Shown here: one piece after another, positions 44,535 to 58,562 of the stretch
How positions within the stretch are numbered: the stretch's first letter is position 1
How the letters are laid out: each line of letters begins with the position of its first letter
NCBI RefSeq assembly: GCF_002982115.1
Contig: NZ_CP019980.1
Location: 4,596,001 to 4,660,000 of the forward strand
Source of the DNA: Lysinibacillus sphaericus
GTDB lineage: Bacteria > Bacillota > Bacilli > Bacillales_A > Planococcaceae
DNA length: 64,000 nucleotides
Direction: 5' to 3'
The notes under the pieces: model-generated
What the model was told of the DNA's origin: nothing
What the model saw: the letters and a program-made list of their open reading frames with translations, nothing else
The model's database searches: none
Made by a program: the position numbers and the translations under genes

Positions 44535-45125
44535 TTATGCCTCCACACTTTCTTCGACTTCTTCATCTTCTGCCGATACGGTTGGTGCCATAATTGTTGC
44601 TAAGATATGATCATCTTCGTTCACAATTTCAAAATCTACTTGATTGCGAATATCTGCTACCATGATAGATTCTCCAATTGCTAGTTTCGTAATATCAATT
44701 TCTAATGTTTCCGGAATATCAGCAGGTTTTACTTTAATTCTTACTTCTAAGTTTGGCTGCATTAAAATGCCACCTTCACTTACACCAACGGATTCTCCAA
44801 TAAGTGTTACTGCAACATCTACTTCTAATTCTTCAGTCATATTAATTGCTAAAAAATCAACATGATTCACTTCATCTTTCAGTGTACATTTTTGTACTTC
44901 TGATACAACGACATTTACCCGTTCACCATCTAACTCCACCGGAATAACACCATTACGCCCATTTTTTTGAACGAATTGCCTAAATTCTTTCGCTGAAATA
45001 GAAATTGGGGTTGAATCTAGTTTGTAGCCATAAATAACAGCAGGAATGGCTCCCCCTTTTCTAAGTTGGGTTAATGTCGAACGATGCCCAGTTTCGCGAT
45101 TATTTACACTTAACACGGTACTCAT
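44535..45125 (-). CDS. ctc: 50S ribosomal protein L25/general stress protein Ctc
   Basis: 196 aa: N-terminal L25 5S-rRNA-binding domain (VLSVNNRETGHRSTLTQLRK, GAIPAVIYGYKLDSTPISIS) and C-terminal TL5-like beta domain ending in a very acidic tail (EDEEVEESVEA). ATG 45125 is preceded by GGAAGGGGAAGG; the longer frame translates that site. In B. subtilis ctc is sigma-B dependent. Confidence 0.95.
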   Translation of the reverse strand: MSTVLSVNNRETGHRSTLTQLRKGGAIPAVIYGYKLDSTPISISAKEFRQFVQKNGRNGVIPVELDGERVNVVVSEVQKCTLKDEVNHVDFLAINMTEELEVDVAVTLIGESVGVSEGGILMQPNLEVRIKVKPADIPETLEIDITKLAIGESIMVADIRNQVDFEIVNEDDHILATIMAPTVSAEDEEVEESVEA

Positions 45126-45606
45126 ATCTATACCTTCCCCTTCCAAGAAAAATTAATGATTTATTTCACCGTAGTCGCAACCTATTTACAGAATTTTAAT
45201 ATAAATATTTATTCGTTCTGTTAAGAGTTTTTAACAACGCTGAAATTTTTTATAATATTTACATTCATTTTACATATGAATGCAGATATTAAGCAGTAAC
45301 AATTACTATTATACCCCTTAATGAAAATCTTCACACATAACCGCTACGCAAAAAGGACAAATCTACTCATAAATGTAGATTTGTCCTTTTTTTGTCACAT
45401 ATTATGCTAATTCTTTTACGTAAAACTAAAATGAATCCCATAATTTGTATTTCTAGCTTTGCAGATAACCATTTTAAAAGCTTTAAAATAAATATAATAT
45501 ATATATTTTTGCTAAGCTAAGGCGGTCACTTTCCTTCGATGGAGTGCGCCGCCTTTTGCTTTATAAAAATGCATCTGTCCAGAAAAACATTATGAACTGA
45601 ACTTAA
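45126..45606. other. prs-ctc gap: prs 3' UTR, terminator and ctc promoter
   Basis: It contains a hairpin aaggcgg / ccgcctt (45519-45525 / 45549-45555, with an inner ctttcc/ggag element and a plus-strand tttgcttt tail), the prs terminator at 45350-45391, and a minus-strand GGGTATAAT (45308-45316). The latter could serve as a sigma-B (GGGTAT) or sigma-A (TATAAT) -10 for ctc. No gene is seen. Confidence 0.6.
45350..45391 (-). terminator. prs terminator
   Basis: A perfect 17-bp stem (aaaaaggacaaatctac and its complement) with an 8-nt loop and Ts on both strands. It ends the glmU-prs transcript about 215 nt after the prs stop. Confidence 0.9.
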
Positions 45607-46566
45607 TTAATCGAATAAAGTACTTACTGATTTGTTTTCGTAAACGCGAGAAATTGCATCTGCCATTAATTTAGCTACTGAAAGCTCTGTAATTTTTGGT
45701 GATTTTTTCTCTTCAGAAAGTTGAATTGTGTTTGTTACTACTAATTCTTTAATCGCAGAGTTTTCAATACGCTCGATAGCTGGACCAGACAGTACTGGAT
45801 GTGAGCAACATGCATACACTTCTTTTGCACCCGCAGCACGTAATGCATCAGCGCCAATCGTAATTGTACCTGCAGTATCGATAATATCATCAATCAAGAT
45901 TGCCACTTTACCATCAACATTACCAACGATGTTCATCACTTCTGCAACATTTGGTTTTGGACGGCGTTTGTCAATAATTGCAATTGGTGCTTTTAAACGT
46001 TCTGCCATTTTACGTGCACGCGTTACTCCACCATGGTCAGGTGAAACAATTACGATTTCCTCAGCAGGAATACCTTTTGATTTGAAATAATCAGATAGTA
46101 AAGGTACCGCCATTAAGTGATCGATTAAAATATCGAAGAAACCTTGGATTTGTGGTGCATGTAAATCTAAAACGATAACACGTGTTGCACCAGCCGTTTC
46201 AAGTAAGTTTGCCACTAATTTAGCTGTAATTGGCTCACGCGCTTTTGCTTTACGGTCTTGACGAGCATAACCATAGTAAGGCATTACAACGTTAACTGTA
46301 CGTGCAGATGCGCGTTTTACAGCATCTACCATAATTAAAAGCTCCATTAAATGTTCGTTTACAGGTGCAGAAGTTGACTGCACGATAAACACGTCACAAC
46401 CACGAATACTTTCTTCAATGCTAATTTGAATCTCTCCATCGCTAAAGTGCTTAACAGAAGATTTCCCTAATTCAACTCCCATTTCTTGCGCAATTTCTTG
46501 GGCAAGTGGATTATTAGAATTGAGTGAAAATATTTTTAATTGTGAGTTTGCATATTGATACGGCAT
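45607..46566 (-). CDS. prs: Ribose-phosphate pyrophosphokinase
   Basis: Makes PRPP for nucleotide, His and Trp synthesis. 319 aa. [40 protein letters not shown] (ATP/catalytic flexible loop) and [20 protein letters not shown] (PRPP-binding loop) are present. AGGAGG precedes the ATG. Operon with glmU. Confidence 0.97.
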   Translation of the reverse strand: MPYQYANSQLKIFSLNSNNPLAQEIAQEMGVELGKSSVKHFSDGEIQISIEESIRGCDVFIVQSTSAPVNEHLMELLIMVDAVKRASARTVNVVMPYYGYARQDRKAKAREPITAKLVANLLETAGATRVIVLDLHAPQIQGFFDILIDHLMAVPLLSDYFKSKGIPAEEIVIVSPDHGGVTRARKMAERLKAPIAIIDKRRPKPNVAEVMNIVGNVDGKVAILIDDIIDTAGTITIGADALRAAGAKEVYACCSHPVLSGPAIERIENSAIKELVVTNTIQLSEEKKSPKITELSVAKLMADAISRVYENKSVSTLFD

Positions 46567-46590
46567 GATGGCCTCCTGTTTAGTTGATAA

Positions 46591-47961
46591 TTATTTTGAA
46601 TTTAATTTGCTTACATAATTCGGTTTGTTTTCTTGTCTTGCACGAGCAATTGCTAGCGCATCTTCAGGAACTTCTTTTGTAATTGTAGATCCTGCTGCAA
46701 TAAATGAACCTTTTCCAACTTTCACTGGCGCTACTAAGTTAGTATTACATCCTACAAATACATCATCTTCAATAATTGTTTGGAATTTGTTTTTCCCATC
46801 ATAGTTCACTGTAATAGAACCACAGCCAACATTGACGTTATTTCCTATTTCAGCATCTCCAATATAGCTTAAATGGGATACTTTTGTGTCATGACCTAGT
46901 GTACTTTTCTTCACTTCTACAAAGTTACCGATTTTAACATGGCTACCGATATCAGATAGTGGACGAATATGTGCAAATGGTCCAATCGCTGTATCTTCCG
47001 CTACAGTGCTTTCTCTTACAACAGAGGAATGTACTGAAGTACGGTCACCAATACGACTATCAATAATTTGTGAATTTGGGCCAATAATACAATCTTCTCC
47101 TATTACCGTTGCTCCTTCAATCATAGAGCCAGGTTGTAGAACAGTATCACGTCCAATGACTGCTTCTGAACTAATGTAAGTAGCAGTTGGGTTAATGATT
47201 GTTACACCATTACGCATATGACGTTCATTAATACGTGCACGCATTAATGTCTCCGCCTGTGACAATGCCACACGGTCATTGACACCGAGTGTTTCTTCAA
47301 AATCATCGGTTACATATGCTTCAACGATATCGCCTTGTTTTTGTAAAATTTCAATTACATCAGGTAAATAATATTCGCCCTGTGCATTGTCATTTTTCAC
47401 AAGCTTTAACGTCTCAAACAACGCCTTGTTATCGAAGCAGTATGTCCCCGTATTAATTTCTTTTACTCGTTGCTGCTCTACACTTGCATCTTTTTGTTCA
47501 ACAATTTGTTCCACCTGTCCATTATCGCCACGTAAAATACGACCATAGCCAGTTGGATTTTCAGCAACAGCTGTTAAAATTGTCGCTTTTGCATTATTTG
47601 CTAGATGATGCTCAAATAACGCTTTCATCGTTTCAGGACGAATAAGTGGCGTATCACCGCAAACAACTAATGTTGTTCCTTGCTCGCTACCTAAAATTGA
47701 CTCTGCTTGTTGTACTGCATGTGCTGTACCTAGTTGTTCAGCTTGTAAAACATACTCACTTTTATCGCCAAGTTGTTGTTTTACTTTTTCTGCACCATGT
47801 CCTACAACCGTTACGATGCGCTCGACATCTAACGTTTGAATGTGATCCACTACATGTTGTACCATGGGCTTCCCACATACTGGATGGAGCACTTTATATA
47901 ATTTGGACTTCATACGTGTACCTTGACCTGCAGCCAAAATGACAGCAAAAATATTGCTCAT
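46591..47961 (-). CDS. glmU: Bifunctional GlmU: GlcN-1-P acetyltransferase/UDP-GlcNAc pyrophosphorylase
   Basis: Produces UDP-GlcNAc for peptidoglycan and teichoic acid. 456 aa. The N-terminal uridyltransferase has [20 protein letters not shown]; the C-terminal left-handed beta-helix consists of hexapeptide repeats ([14 protein letters not shown] ...). ATG 47961 ([12 protein letters not shown]) is chosen for TTGGAGGACTT upstream. Confidence 0.97.
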   Translation of the reverse strand: MSNIFAVILAAGQGTRMKSKLYKVLHPVCGKPMVQHVVDHIQTLDVERIVTVVGHGAEKVKQQLGDKSEYVLQAEQLGTAHAVQQAESILGSEQGTTLVVCGDTPLIRPETMKALFEHHLANNAKATILTAVAENPTGYGRILRGDNGQVEQIVEQKDASVEQQRVKEINTGTYCFDNKALFETLKLVKNDNAQGEYYLPDVIEILQKQGDIVEAYVTDDFEETLGVNDRVALSQAETLMRARINERHMRNGVTIINPTATYISSEAVIGRDTVLQPGSMIEGATVIGEDCIIGPNSQIIDSRIGDRTSVHSSVVRESTVAEDTAIGPFAHIRPLSDIGSHVKIGNFVEVKKSTLGHDTKVSHLSYIGDAEIGNNVNVGCGSITVNYDGKNKFQTIIEDDVFVGCNTNLVAPVKVGKGSFIAAGSTITKEVPEDALAIARARQENKPNYVSKLNSK

Positions 47962-48129
47962 CAGTAAGTCCTCCAATACGCTCATTTTCTCTTATGACTA
48001 TATAGCAAAATTCATCTATTTTCAAGGCATGTAGAATTGACTAAAAAGTGAATTCCTAAATCAAACACGGCTTATGCTCGATTGTTATCAGCTATGCACT
48101 AAAATCTGCCCGTTTTCTCTTTTTTGAAA

Positions 48130-48166
48130 AATAAAAAGAACCCTTCATTCATTGAGGAGTTCTTTC
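48130..48166 (-). terminator. spoVG terminator
   Basis: Minus-strand arms aaagaac / gttcttt with inner ctc/gaagg pairing and TTTTTATTTTTC after it. About 70 nt after the spoVG stop. Confidence 0.8.
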
Positions 48167-48234
48167 TATTTTTCATCGCCAAAAAGTCCTTATTTTGTAA
48201 ATAACCTTTGAACGACCATTTATTTTCATAAAAC

Positions 48235-48537
48235 CTATACGCCAATTCCTTCTAATTCGGCTGCTTGTTCTGACTCAGGCGTGTCGCTTGAGTTATGATA
48301 AGCGTTTAAAATAATCTCTTGAATTTTGTTACGTGTCGTTGAATTAATCGGATGCGCAATATCTCTAAATTCTCCATCCGGTGTACGTTTACTTGGCATA
48401 GCAACGAATAAGCCTGTATTGCCATCAATTACACGGATATCATGTACCACAAACTCATTGTCGAGTGTAATGGAAGCAATCGCACGCATGCGACCATCCG
48501 TTTGAACATGACGTAATCTCACATCAGTAACTTCCAT
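48235..48537 (-). CDS. spoVG: Stage V sporulation protein G, RNA-binding regulator
   Basis: Conserved small protein (100 aa) affecting asymmetric septation and many secondary regulons. [40 protein letters not shown] and [18 protein letters not shown] match the family closely. ATG 48537 lies after GAGGTGGTGA. Promoter is sigma-H type. Confidence 0.97.
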   Translation of the reverse strand: MEVTDVRLRHVQTDGRMRAIASITLDNEFVVHDIRVIDGNTGLFVAMPSKRTPDGEFRDIAHPINSTTRNKIQEIILNAYHNSSDTPESEQAAELEGIGV

Positions 48538-48582
48538 TTTCTCACCACCTCTCATCTTAGATGCCTAAATGAAAATATTTAT

Positions 48583-48607
48583 ATTCCTATTACCGAATAT
48601 TTTCCTT
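48583..48607 (-). promoter_or_regulatory. Sigma-H promoter of spoVG
   Basis: AAGGAAAA (48600-48607), a spacer of 13 bp, GAAT (48583-48586) on the minus strand, matching sigma-H (RWAGGAwwT ... GAAT) as in the classical B. subtilis spoVG P1. AT-rich sequence upstream (48607-48720) resembles the AbrB-bound UP region known there. The rest of the gap to 48835 shows no gene. Confidence 0.7.
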
Positions 48608-48837
48608 TTCATAGTCTAACAAATTTTCTAAAAAATTTGAATACTTCATTTTTAATTCACTATAATATTTTCTCTAGTTCATCGTAAATTTGACAATAGT
48701 TTGTCAATTTTTTGGAAAACTAACGAATCTTTTATGTTTTTCTGTAATCCAGCTACATTTTCTAAGTAAACAATTTTTTAGATTTCTAAGATAACTACTT
48801 AAAATGGCACTCGAAGGAAATTGTGAGTATTAGTAAA

Positions 48838-48872
48838 AAACCCTTTAAAAGAGTTATTGTTCTTTTAAAGGG
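48838..48872 (-). terminator. ridA terminator
   Basis: A 12-bp stem ccctttaaaaga and its complement with TTTTTTACT after it on the minus strand, 8 nt after the ridA stop. Confidence 0.9.
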
Positions 48873-48880
48873 CGCTTATT

Positions 48881-49255
48881 TTATTTTACAACAGCTATTA
48901 CTTCTATTTCGACTTTCACATCTTTTGGTAAACGAGCTACTTCCACTGCCGAACGAGCTGGCTTATGTTCGCCAAAGTGACTAGCATAGACTTCGTTCAT
49001 TGCCACAAAGTCATTCATATCCTTCATAAAGACAGTAGTTTTTACTACATTGTCTAATGATGAACCAGCAGCCTCTAACACTGCCTTTAGATTAGCAAAG
49101 ACTTGGTGTGTTTGAGCGGCGATATCACCCTCTACTAATTCCCCTGTTGCAGTAAGCGGAATTTGACCTGAACTATAAAACATCCCATTTACAATTATGC
49201 CTTGTGCATATGGTCCAATTGCTGCTGGTGCATTTGTTGTAGATACTACATTCAT
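48881..49255 (-). CDS. ridA: RidA family 2-iminobutanoate/2-iminopropanoate deaminase (YabJ)
   Basis: Hydrolyses reactive enamines/imines. 124 aa. [34 protein letters not shown] and [20 protein letters not shown] with the conserved arginine are intact. It follows purR by 3 nt and needs the same transcript, as in B. subtilis. Confidence 0.96.
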   Translation of the reverse strand: MNVVSTTNAPAAIGPYAQGIIVNGMFYSSGQIPLTATGELVEGDIAAQTHQVFANLKAVLEAAGSSLDNVVKTTVFMKDMNDFVAMNEVYASHFGEHKPARSAVEVARLPKDVKVEIEVIAVVK

Positions 49256-49258
49256 TTG

Positions 49259-50086
49259 TCATTTCTCCCTTTTTGTAAAATAATTTCCTTCACTTAATGC
49301 AATCGTACGATCTTTTTCATTTACCTCATGAAGCTTTACAAGTGAATAGTAATCATCTACTAAAGTTTCATCGGCATGCTCTGCTTCAACAAGAACCGCG
49401 ATACCTGCTAGTTGACAGTCAAACTCTTCTAGTAGATTTTTCATACCGTTCATCGTACCTCCGACCTTCATAAAATCATCGGTAATTAGTACGCGCTGTC
49501 CACTCTTCATGCTTCTTTTTGATAATACCATTGTCTGAATTCTACGAGAAGAACCAGATACGTAGTTTATGCTGACTGTAGAACCTTCTGTTACTTTGCT
49601 GTCTCTACGAACAACTACTACCGGTACATTTAAGTGTCTTGCTATGGCATGGGCAATAGATATTCCCTTTGTTGCCACTGTCATAATGACATCAATTTGT
49701 TGGTCAGCAAAGGCAGATGCAAAGACCTTACCAACTCGATTAATTAAATCTGGATTGCCCAGTAAATCCGTCATAAATAAATAGCCACCAGGTAACAAAC
49801 GATCAGAATGTTCAAGTTCTGCTTTTAAATCCTGAATAACTAAACGAACTTCCTCTTCGGACATTTTAGGAATATACTTCACACCACCTGCAGCCCCTGG
49901 CACTGTTGTCAATAACCCGATTCCTTTTTCTTCGAAAGTTTCTTTTACAATCGTTAAATCTTCGCTAATTGAAGACTTTGCTGATTGATATAATTCTGAA
50001 AAATAAGTTAGCGGGATCAGCTGATGTGGATGTTCTAGTAAATAGTACGTCATATCAACTAGTCGTTCACTACGCTTCCATTTCAT
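49259..50086 (-). CDS. purR: Purine operon repressor PurR
   Basis: Bacillus-type PurR: N-terminal winged helix (MKWKRSERLVDMTYYLLEHP ... ISEDLTIVKETFEEKGIG) and PRTase-fold effector domain with the PRPP motif VLITDDFMKVGGTMNG. PRPP relieves repression; ppGpp also binds in relatives. 275 aa. Confidence 0.96.
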   Translation of the reverse strand: MKWKRSERLVDMTYYLLEHPHQLIPLTYFSELYQSAKSSISEDLTIVKETFEEKGIGLLTTVPGAAGGVKYIPKMSEEEVRLVIQDLKAELEHSDRLLPGGYLFMTDLLGNPDLINRVGKVFASAFADQQIDVIMTVATKGISIAHAIARHLNVPVVVVRRDSKVTEGSTVSINYVSGSSRRIQTMVLSKRSMKSGQRVLITDDFMKVGGTMNGMKNLLEEFDCQLAGIAVLVEAEHADETLVDDYYSLVKLHEVNEKDRTIALSEGNYFTKREK

Positions 50087-50142
50087 GCGACCCTCTCCTA
50101 AACACGAATATTTATAGGTAAAATTAACACAAATATGCGTTT

Positions 50143-51009
50143 TTAAGCAAGCGTATTTCGCTCCCCTAAAATGCGCACAGCATATACTTCTTCACAAAAG
50201 CCTCGTAAGCCATTGTAAATTCGACTTACACGAGCCTCACTATCCACAAGGCCAAAGACCGTGGGACCGCTTCCGCTCATTAATGTCGCATCTGCTCCAA
50301 AACGTCTCATCTGCTCTTTTAACATAATAACTTCTGGATGCAACTTAAATGTTACAGTTTCCAAAACATTTCCTAAAGATGCACATAATAGTTCATAATT
50401 ATCCGTCTCAATCGCTTGAATCATTTGCTTTGTATTTGGATGCTCAAGTCCTTCAACTTTCAATCCTCCATATACTTCCGCTGTCGATACACCTATTTTA
50501 GGCTTGGCTAATACAACCCAACAGCTTGGCGGAGCAGGTAATTCTTGAATTTTTTCTCCACGTCCAGTTGCTAGCGCTGTACCTCCGTATACACAAAAAG
50601 ATACATCAGAGCCGATTTTAGCACCAAGCTCTGCTAACTCATCTATGGACAAGTTTAAATTCCAAAGTTCATTTAAGCCTTTTAGTGTCGCCGCTGCATC
50701 ACTACTGCCTCCTGCAAGACCTGCAGCAATCGGTATTTCTTTTTCAATTGTAATGGATACACCTTGTCTAATGCCGTATGTATCTTTTATAAGACGCGCT
50801 GCTTGATAAGCAAAGTTGCGGTGATCATTTGGTACGAAATTATCCGTTGAAATAATTTCGATAACTCCATCTTCTCGAGATTCTAAGCTAATACGATCTG
50901 CCAAATCGACAGTCGTCATGACCATCTCCACTTCGTGATAATTATCTGGTCGTTTATAAAGAACATCTAATGTTAAATTAATTTTTGCAGGCGCCTTTAC
51001 ATAAAGCAT
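50143..51009 (-). CDS. ispE: 4-diphosphocytidyl-2-C-methyl-D-erythritol kinase
   Basis: GHMP kinase of the MEP isoprenoid pathway. 288 aa from ATG 51009 ([20 protein letters not shown]), preceded by GAGGGAGGAAG. Motif [20 protein letters not shown] binds [15 protein letters not shown] is motif 3. Complete. Confidence 0.96.
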   Translation of the reverse strand: MLYVKAPAKINLTLDVLYKRPDNYHEVEMVMTTVDLADRISLESREDGVIEIISTDNFVPNDHRNFAYQAARLIKDTYGIRQGVSITIEKEIPIAAGLAGGSSDAAATLKGLNELWNLNLSIDELAELGAKIGSDVSFCVYGGTALATGRGEKIQELPAPPSCWVVLAKPKIGVSTAEVYGGLKVEGLEHPNTKQMIQAIETDNYELLCASLGNVLETVTFKLHPEVIMLKEQMRRFGADATLMSGSGPTVFGLVDSEARVSRIYNGLRGFCEEVYAVRILGERNTLA

Positions 51010-51103
51010 CTTACTTCCTCCCTCATAACTACACGCAGAAACAGCCATTCATTTTTCGCGCAAGATAATTCATTTTATTTTACCATAATGAGAAAGCAAA
51101 CTG

Positions 51104-51129
51104 AAAAAAGAACCGTTTTATAACGGTTC
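51104..51129 (-). terminator. sspF terminator
   Basis: Minus-strand stem gaaccgt / acggttc with TTTTTT after it. About 90 nt after the sspF stop. Confidence 0.85.
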
Positions 51130-51220
51130 TCTCTCGTCAGTTGTTTTGTTGTGTTCAGCATAGGCAACCCTAGCTAAATGAAGTAAATAAATGTAAGCAA
51201 CCTATTTTAGGCAATGTAGA

Positions 51221-51400
51221 CTACTTACGCTCTTGTTCACTGCTTGCTCTTTCCGCCATCTCAATGGCACGTTTCACCATATTACCAGCATCTCGAGCTT
51301 TAATGCCGCCCCAACCTTCTTTTTGCACAACATCATAAAATCCAAGTTCTTTGGCGATCTCTTCTTTTAAACGAGGTGACATGATACCTTTTCTAGGCAT
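51221..51400 (-). CDS. sspF: SspF-type alpha/beta small acid-soluble spore protein
   Basis: DNA-binding spore protein, 59 aa: [40 protein letters not shown] and [12 protein letters not shown]. The EIAKELG GPR-like region and [12 protein letters not shown] are family marks. AAGGAGGAG precedes ATG 51400. A perfect sigma-G -10 (CATACTA, 51432-51438) lies upstream but its -35 is poor. Confidence 0.93.
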   Translation of the reverse strand: MPRKGIMSPRLKEEIAKELGFYDVVQKEGWGGIKARDAGNMVKRAIEMAERASSEQERK

Positions 51401-51431
51401 ATAAACTCCTCCTTGTAACAACTGACGACAT

Positions 51432-51438
51432 TAGTATG
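51432..51438 (-). promoter_or_regulatory. Possible sigma-G -10 for sspF
   Basis: CATACTA on the minus strand, 31 nt before the start codon, is a full match to the sigma-G -10. No GHATR element lies exactly 18 bp upstream, so the call is partial. Confidence 0.4.
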
Positions 51439-51451
51439 TCCGATAAAACGA

Positions 51452-51492
51452 AAAGCACTCATGTAGTTTTTGACATACATGAGTGCTCCAAA
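51452..51492 (-). terminator. veg terminator
   Basis: A 12-bp stem agcactcatgta and its complement followed on the minus strand by TTTTCGTTTT. 25 nt after the veg stop. Confidence 0.9.
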
Positions 51493-51514
51493 ATATAGAA
51501 ATAAGTACTAGAAA

Positions 51515-51775
51515 CTATTTCGCGACAGCAGCCTTTGCTTCGTCTAAAAATGTAATCTCTACTGCCTCAGTTAAAATATCTGTGTAGCTATACGATACGC
51601 GTTTGCACGTATTGTCTTCTTGATCAAGCTCAACTACAAAAATTGCACGATATGTTTCGCGCAATATCCCTGCACACTCGATCGTTTTCTTGCGACCACC
51701 GTTTGCTTTTAACTGCAAACGTTTACCCAAATGACAATCCAACGACTTTTTAATGTCCGCTAAAGTTTTTGGCAT
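51515..51775 (-). CDS. veg: Veg protein, biofilm-related
   Basis: 86 aa, highly conserved in Bacilli: [40 protein letters not shown] and [16 protein letters not shown]. Veg stimulates biofilm genes in B. subtilis; biochemical function is unclear. The yabG gene that sits between ksgA and veg in B. subtilis is absent: only 156 bp separate them here. Confidence 0.96.
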   Translation of the reverse strand: MPKTLADIKKSLDCHLGKRLQLKANGGRKKTIECAGILRETYRAIFVVELDQEDNTCKRVSYSYTDILTEAVEITFLDEAKAAVAK

Positions 51776-51931
51776 TTTCGCTTACACCTCACTAATACCT
51801 AGTATAAGTGATACGCCCAAAAATGTCAACAAAATATAATATTTTATCAGCCCTTCATAAATGTTGTCAACTTATTTTTTTTGAAAAAATACGTTTTTTT
51901 TTCATATCACATGAAAATGTAACAAAATTTT

Positions 51932-53372
<1,441 letters not shown>

Positions 53373-53462
53373 AAAGGCTCCTCTTTTCTACCTTATCTTC
53401 AGACCATTTTACAACTGCCCTGTGTGATTGTACAGAAATACAAAGCTAGTCGGTTCTATACG

Positions 53463-53500
53463 TGAAAAAAGCTTTCCCGCCAGTCAATACAGGAAAGCCA
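53463..53500 (-). terminator. yabE terminator
   Basis: Minus-strand arms gctttcc / ggaaagc with TTTTTT after it, 40 nt downstream of the yabE stop. Confidence 0.85.
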
Positions 53501-53540
53501 ATGCTTAGTGAAAAACATTTTGTTATATTTTACAATTTTT

Positions 53541-54752
53541 TTAATTTAATACTTTAATACGCACTTTCTTACGTCCCCAGTTGCGGGCTTGAGCATCTGT
53601 TTGTACAAGTATATCGATCTTATTACCCTTAATTGAACCACCAGTATCCCCAGCAATAGCTGTTCCATAGCCTTCAACCCATACCTTTGAGCCAAGTTTA
53701 ATAACGGATGGATCTACTGCGATTACCTTTAAGCCAGAACCTGAACGCAAGTTAATGCCAGTAGCTGATGTACCTGAACAGCCTTTACAATACGGTGTAT
53801 AAGCTGTTGCCGTTACATAAAATTCTTTCCCACTAGCAGGCTCCGCTGAACCACGAGACACAGTTGTTGCGCTAGCTACTAATTTTTTTGCACCAACAGC
53901 AACTACTTGTTTCTTTGGCTCTTTTATGACGTTTTCAGATTGTAAATTTTTTGCCACAATTTTGCCGTTTTCTTTCACGACTTCATACGTTCGAGAAACT
54001 GTACCCTTCTCGCCCGTCGTGACTACTTTTTGTTTTCCTTTTAGCAAAGAAGCATCTTGCTTCTTTTCAATTGCGAAATCAATAGAGTCTTCCACTACAT
54101 CGATAACCTTTTCTACGCGAACTACTGCGATTTTACTCTCTGGAGTGATAACGTCCTCCAGGTTATTCTCGACACGATCGAATTCATTAAGTTGAATTCC
54201 TTGTTGTTTTAAAAAGTTAGCGACCGTAGTCGAAGTGGACCAAACTTGTCTGTTTTCTAAACCATCGACAAGCGTTACCTGAAACGCTTTTTGAATATCG
54301 ATTTTGTTATCTGCTCCTACTTCTGTATCCAAACCTTGCGCTAATGAATCATGTTCTGATACTTCGATATTTGCTTCCTTCAAAATGTCTTTCACTAGTT
54401 TTTCAGTTGTCCAAACTTTTGACTGATTTCCATCAACTGAAATTGTTACTTCTTTTGCCTGTTCCCAAGTAATTGCTAAACCATTAACAATTTTGGCATT
54501 CAGAGAGGGTGATATTTTGTCATGCGCTGCTACGTCTATATTTTGATTTTGTAATAGTTCTTCTACAGTTTTAGCATGTGTTGATACTTCAATTGCTTCT
54601 CCGTTAGCGTTAAGCGTTACGGATTTTTTAGTACCTTGATAAAGTACGAATGAAATTACTGACACAAACAGGACAAGTGAAACAATTCTTATCACTGTTT
54701 GCTTACTCCTCAATGATCCTAAGAACAAGTTTTTCATGGAATTATTTGACAT
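53541..54752 (-). CDS. yabE: YabE-like cell-wall protein: DUF348 repeats, G5 and 3D domains
   Basis: Resuscitation-promoting-factor-like, 403 aa. A signal-anchor helix (about 20-38, IRIVSLVLFVSVISFVLYQG) leads to three ubiquitin-like DUF348 repeats (about 45-225), a G5 domain (about 228-300) and a C-terminal 3D domain (TATAYTPYCKGCSGTSATGI ... AGDTGGSIKGNKIDI) of the lytic transglycosylase-like fold. Two cysteines in the 3D region may form a disulfide. Probably a peptidoglycan hydrolase. Confidence 0.93.
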   Translation of the reverse strand: MSNNSMKNLFLGSLRSKQTVIRIVSLVLFVSVISFVLYQGTKKSVTLNANGEAIEVSTHAKTVEELLQNQNIDVAAHDKISPSLNAKIVNGLAITWEQAKEVTISVDGNQSKVWTTEKLVKDILKEANIEVSEHDSLAQGLDTEVGADNKIDIQKAFQVTLVDGLENRQVWSTSTTVANFLKQQGIQLNEFDRVENNLEDVITPESKIAVVRVEKVIDVVEDSIDFAIEKKQDASLLKGKQKVVTTGEKGTVSRTYEVVKENGKIVAKNLQSENVIKEPKKQVVAVGAKKLVASATTVSRGSAEPASGKEFYVTATAYTPYCKGCSGTSATGINLRSGSGLKVIAVDPSVIKLGSKVWVEGYGTAIAGDTGGSIKGNKIDILVQTDAQARNWGRKKVRIKVLN

Positions 54753-54887
54753 GAAAAAACGCCTCCTTAATACAAAGTTGGATTATACGGACTAGATTTA
54801 GCACTGTCAACCCGAATGTATTTCAAAAAAATTTGACCATGCTATTTTAGCCAACCGCAAACACAGTATTGGAGGCACTTTAGCTAG

Positions 54888-55658
54888 TTAAACGTCAATC
54901 CTAAAAAATTTTTTTGCATTGGCAGTCGTTACATTGGCAACTTCCTCAATTGGTATTTCTTTTAAACGTGCAATTTCTTCTGCAACTAATGGCACCAATG
55001 CTGGTTCATTACGTTTACCACGATAAGGATGTGGAGCTAGATATGGCGCGTCTGTTTCGATCATCAAGTGCTCTAAAGGTATCTCTGTTGCTACTTCTTT
55101 CGGCATGCGAGCATTTTTAAAAGTCACCGGTCCGCCAAGACTAATCATAAAATTCATTGCGATGCATTGACGTGCTGTTTCTACACTTCCGCTATAGCAA
55201 TGCATAACGCCTCCAACAGAAGCAGCATTCTCTTCACGTAAAATATCCACAACATCTGCTGTCGCATCTCGATTATGAATGATAATTGGTAAATTTACTT
55301 TTTGCGCTAAATGAATTTGCTTGCGAAAAAGAGCTTGCTGAACATCCTTTGGTGATTTATCCCAGTAATAATCTAAACCTGTTTCACCAATTCCAACGAC
55401 TTTAGGATGTGCTGCCAATTCCTCAATCCATTGTAAATCTTCTTCAGTGCAATCAATAGCATCTACTGGATGCCAACCAATCACACCATAAATAAAATCG
55501 TATTGTTCTACTAATTCCATTGTTTTTTCAATCGTTTTACGATCAAAACCTACAACTACCATGGTTTCAACCTTTGCTTCAAGAGCTCGATCTATGACTT
55601 CTTGTAAGTCTTCTTGATACTGCTCTGCATTCAAATGTACATGTGTATCGATAAACAT
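54888..55658 (-). CDS. tatD: TatD-family metal-dependent DNase
   Basis: TIM-barrel nuclease. About 256 aa from MFIDTHVHLNAEQYQEDLQE. Metal ligands: HVH, E in GIGETGLDYYW, H in PIIIHNRDA, H in MHCYSG, D in IETDAPYLAPHPYRG. The start with AGGGGA upstream; an in-frame ATG two codons earlier is alternative. Lies between metG and yabE as in B. subtilis (yabD). Confidence 0.95.
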   Translation of the reverse strand: MFIDTHVHLNAEQYQEDLQEVIDRALEAKVETMVVVGFDRKTIEKTMELVEQYDFIYGVIGWHPVDAIDCTEEDLQWIEELAAHPKVVGIGETGLDYYWDKSPKDVQQALFRKQIHLAQKVNLPIIIHNRDATADVVDILREENAASVGGVMHCYSGSVETARQCIAMNFMISLGGPVTFKNARMPKEVATEIPLEHLMIETDAPYLAPHPYRGKRNEPALVPLVAEEIARLKEIPIEEVANVTTANAKKFFRIDV

Positions 55659-55867
55659 TGTCATTCCCCTAACCTTGATTTTATTAAAGATTATTATTTC
55701 ATATTTTTCATCTGCATTACAATTTTGTTACAAACAAATTAGTATTGTGACAATACACTTATAAATATTCGGCAAAACTATTACCATGTACCTAAAATTC
55801 GTCAATTTACGCGTTGCATAAGTTATAGCAGAATAACTTTCAGCCGAATAATGGTCCAAATTTAGAA

Positions 55868-55900
55868 TGGCCTGCTGAATATTTTCTACTCAACAGGCCA
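55868..55900 (-). terminator. metG 3' hairpin
   Basis: An 11-bp stem tggcctg-tga / tca-caggcca, one mismatch, 12 nt after the metG stop. The downstream T content on the minus strand is modest (ttctaaattt). Confidence 0.65.
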
Positions 55901-55911
55901 TACTGCATTTT

Positions 55912-58235
<2,324 letters not shown>

Positions 58236-58514
58236 ATGAAATCAACAGGTATTGTTCGTAAAGTCGATGAATTAGGTCGTGTGGTAATTCCAATCGAACT
58301 TCGTCGTACATTAGGTATCGCTGAAAAGGACGCTTTAGAAATCTACGTAGATGATGACAAAATCATCCTAAAAAAATATATGCCAAACATGACTTGTGCT
58401 GTTACTGGTGAAGTTTCTGATGATAACTTCCGTCTAGTTGGAGGCAAATTAATTTTAAGCCCTGAAGGCGCAGAAATGCTGATGAAAGAAATCCAATCTA
58501 GCTTAAAAAAATAA
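58236..58514 (+). CDS. abrB: Transition-state regulator AbrB
   Basis: 92-aa DNA-binding tetramer controlling stationary-phase genes. N-terminal swapped-hairpin domain MKSTGIVRKVDELGRVVIPI ... GIAEKDALEIYVDDDKIIL; C-terminal tetramerisation region. TAGGAGG precedes the ATG. It is on the plus strand, divergent from metG as in B. subtilis. Confidence 0.97.
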   Translation: MKSTGIVRKVDELGRVVIPIELRRTLGIAEKDALEIYVDDDKIILKKYMPNMTCAVTGEVSDDNFRLVGGKLILSPEGAEMLMKEIQSSLKK

Positions 58515-58525
58515 ACCCTTTCCTG

Positions 58526-58562
58526 CACCTAAATCGACAACAGCGGTTTAGGTGTTTTTATT
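58526..58562 (+). terminator. abrB terminator
   Basis: Stem cacctaaa / tttaggtg with an inner cg/cg pair and ttttta after it, 12 nt after the abrB stop. Confidence 0.85.
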
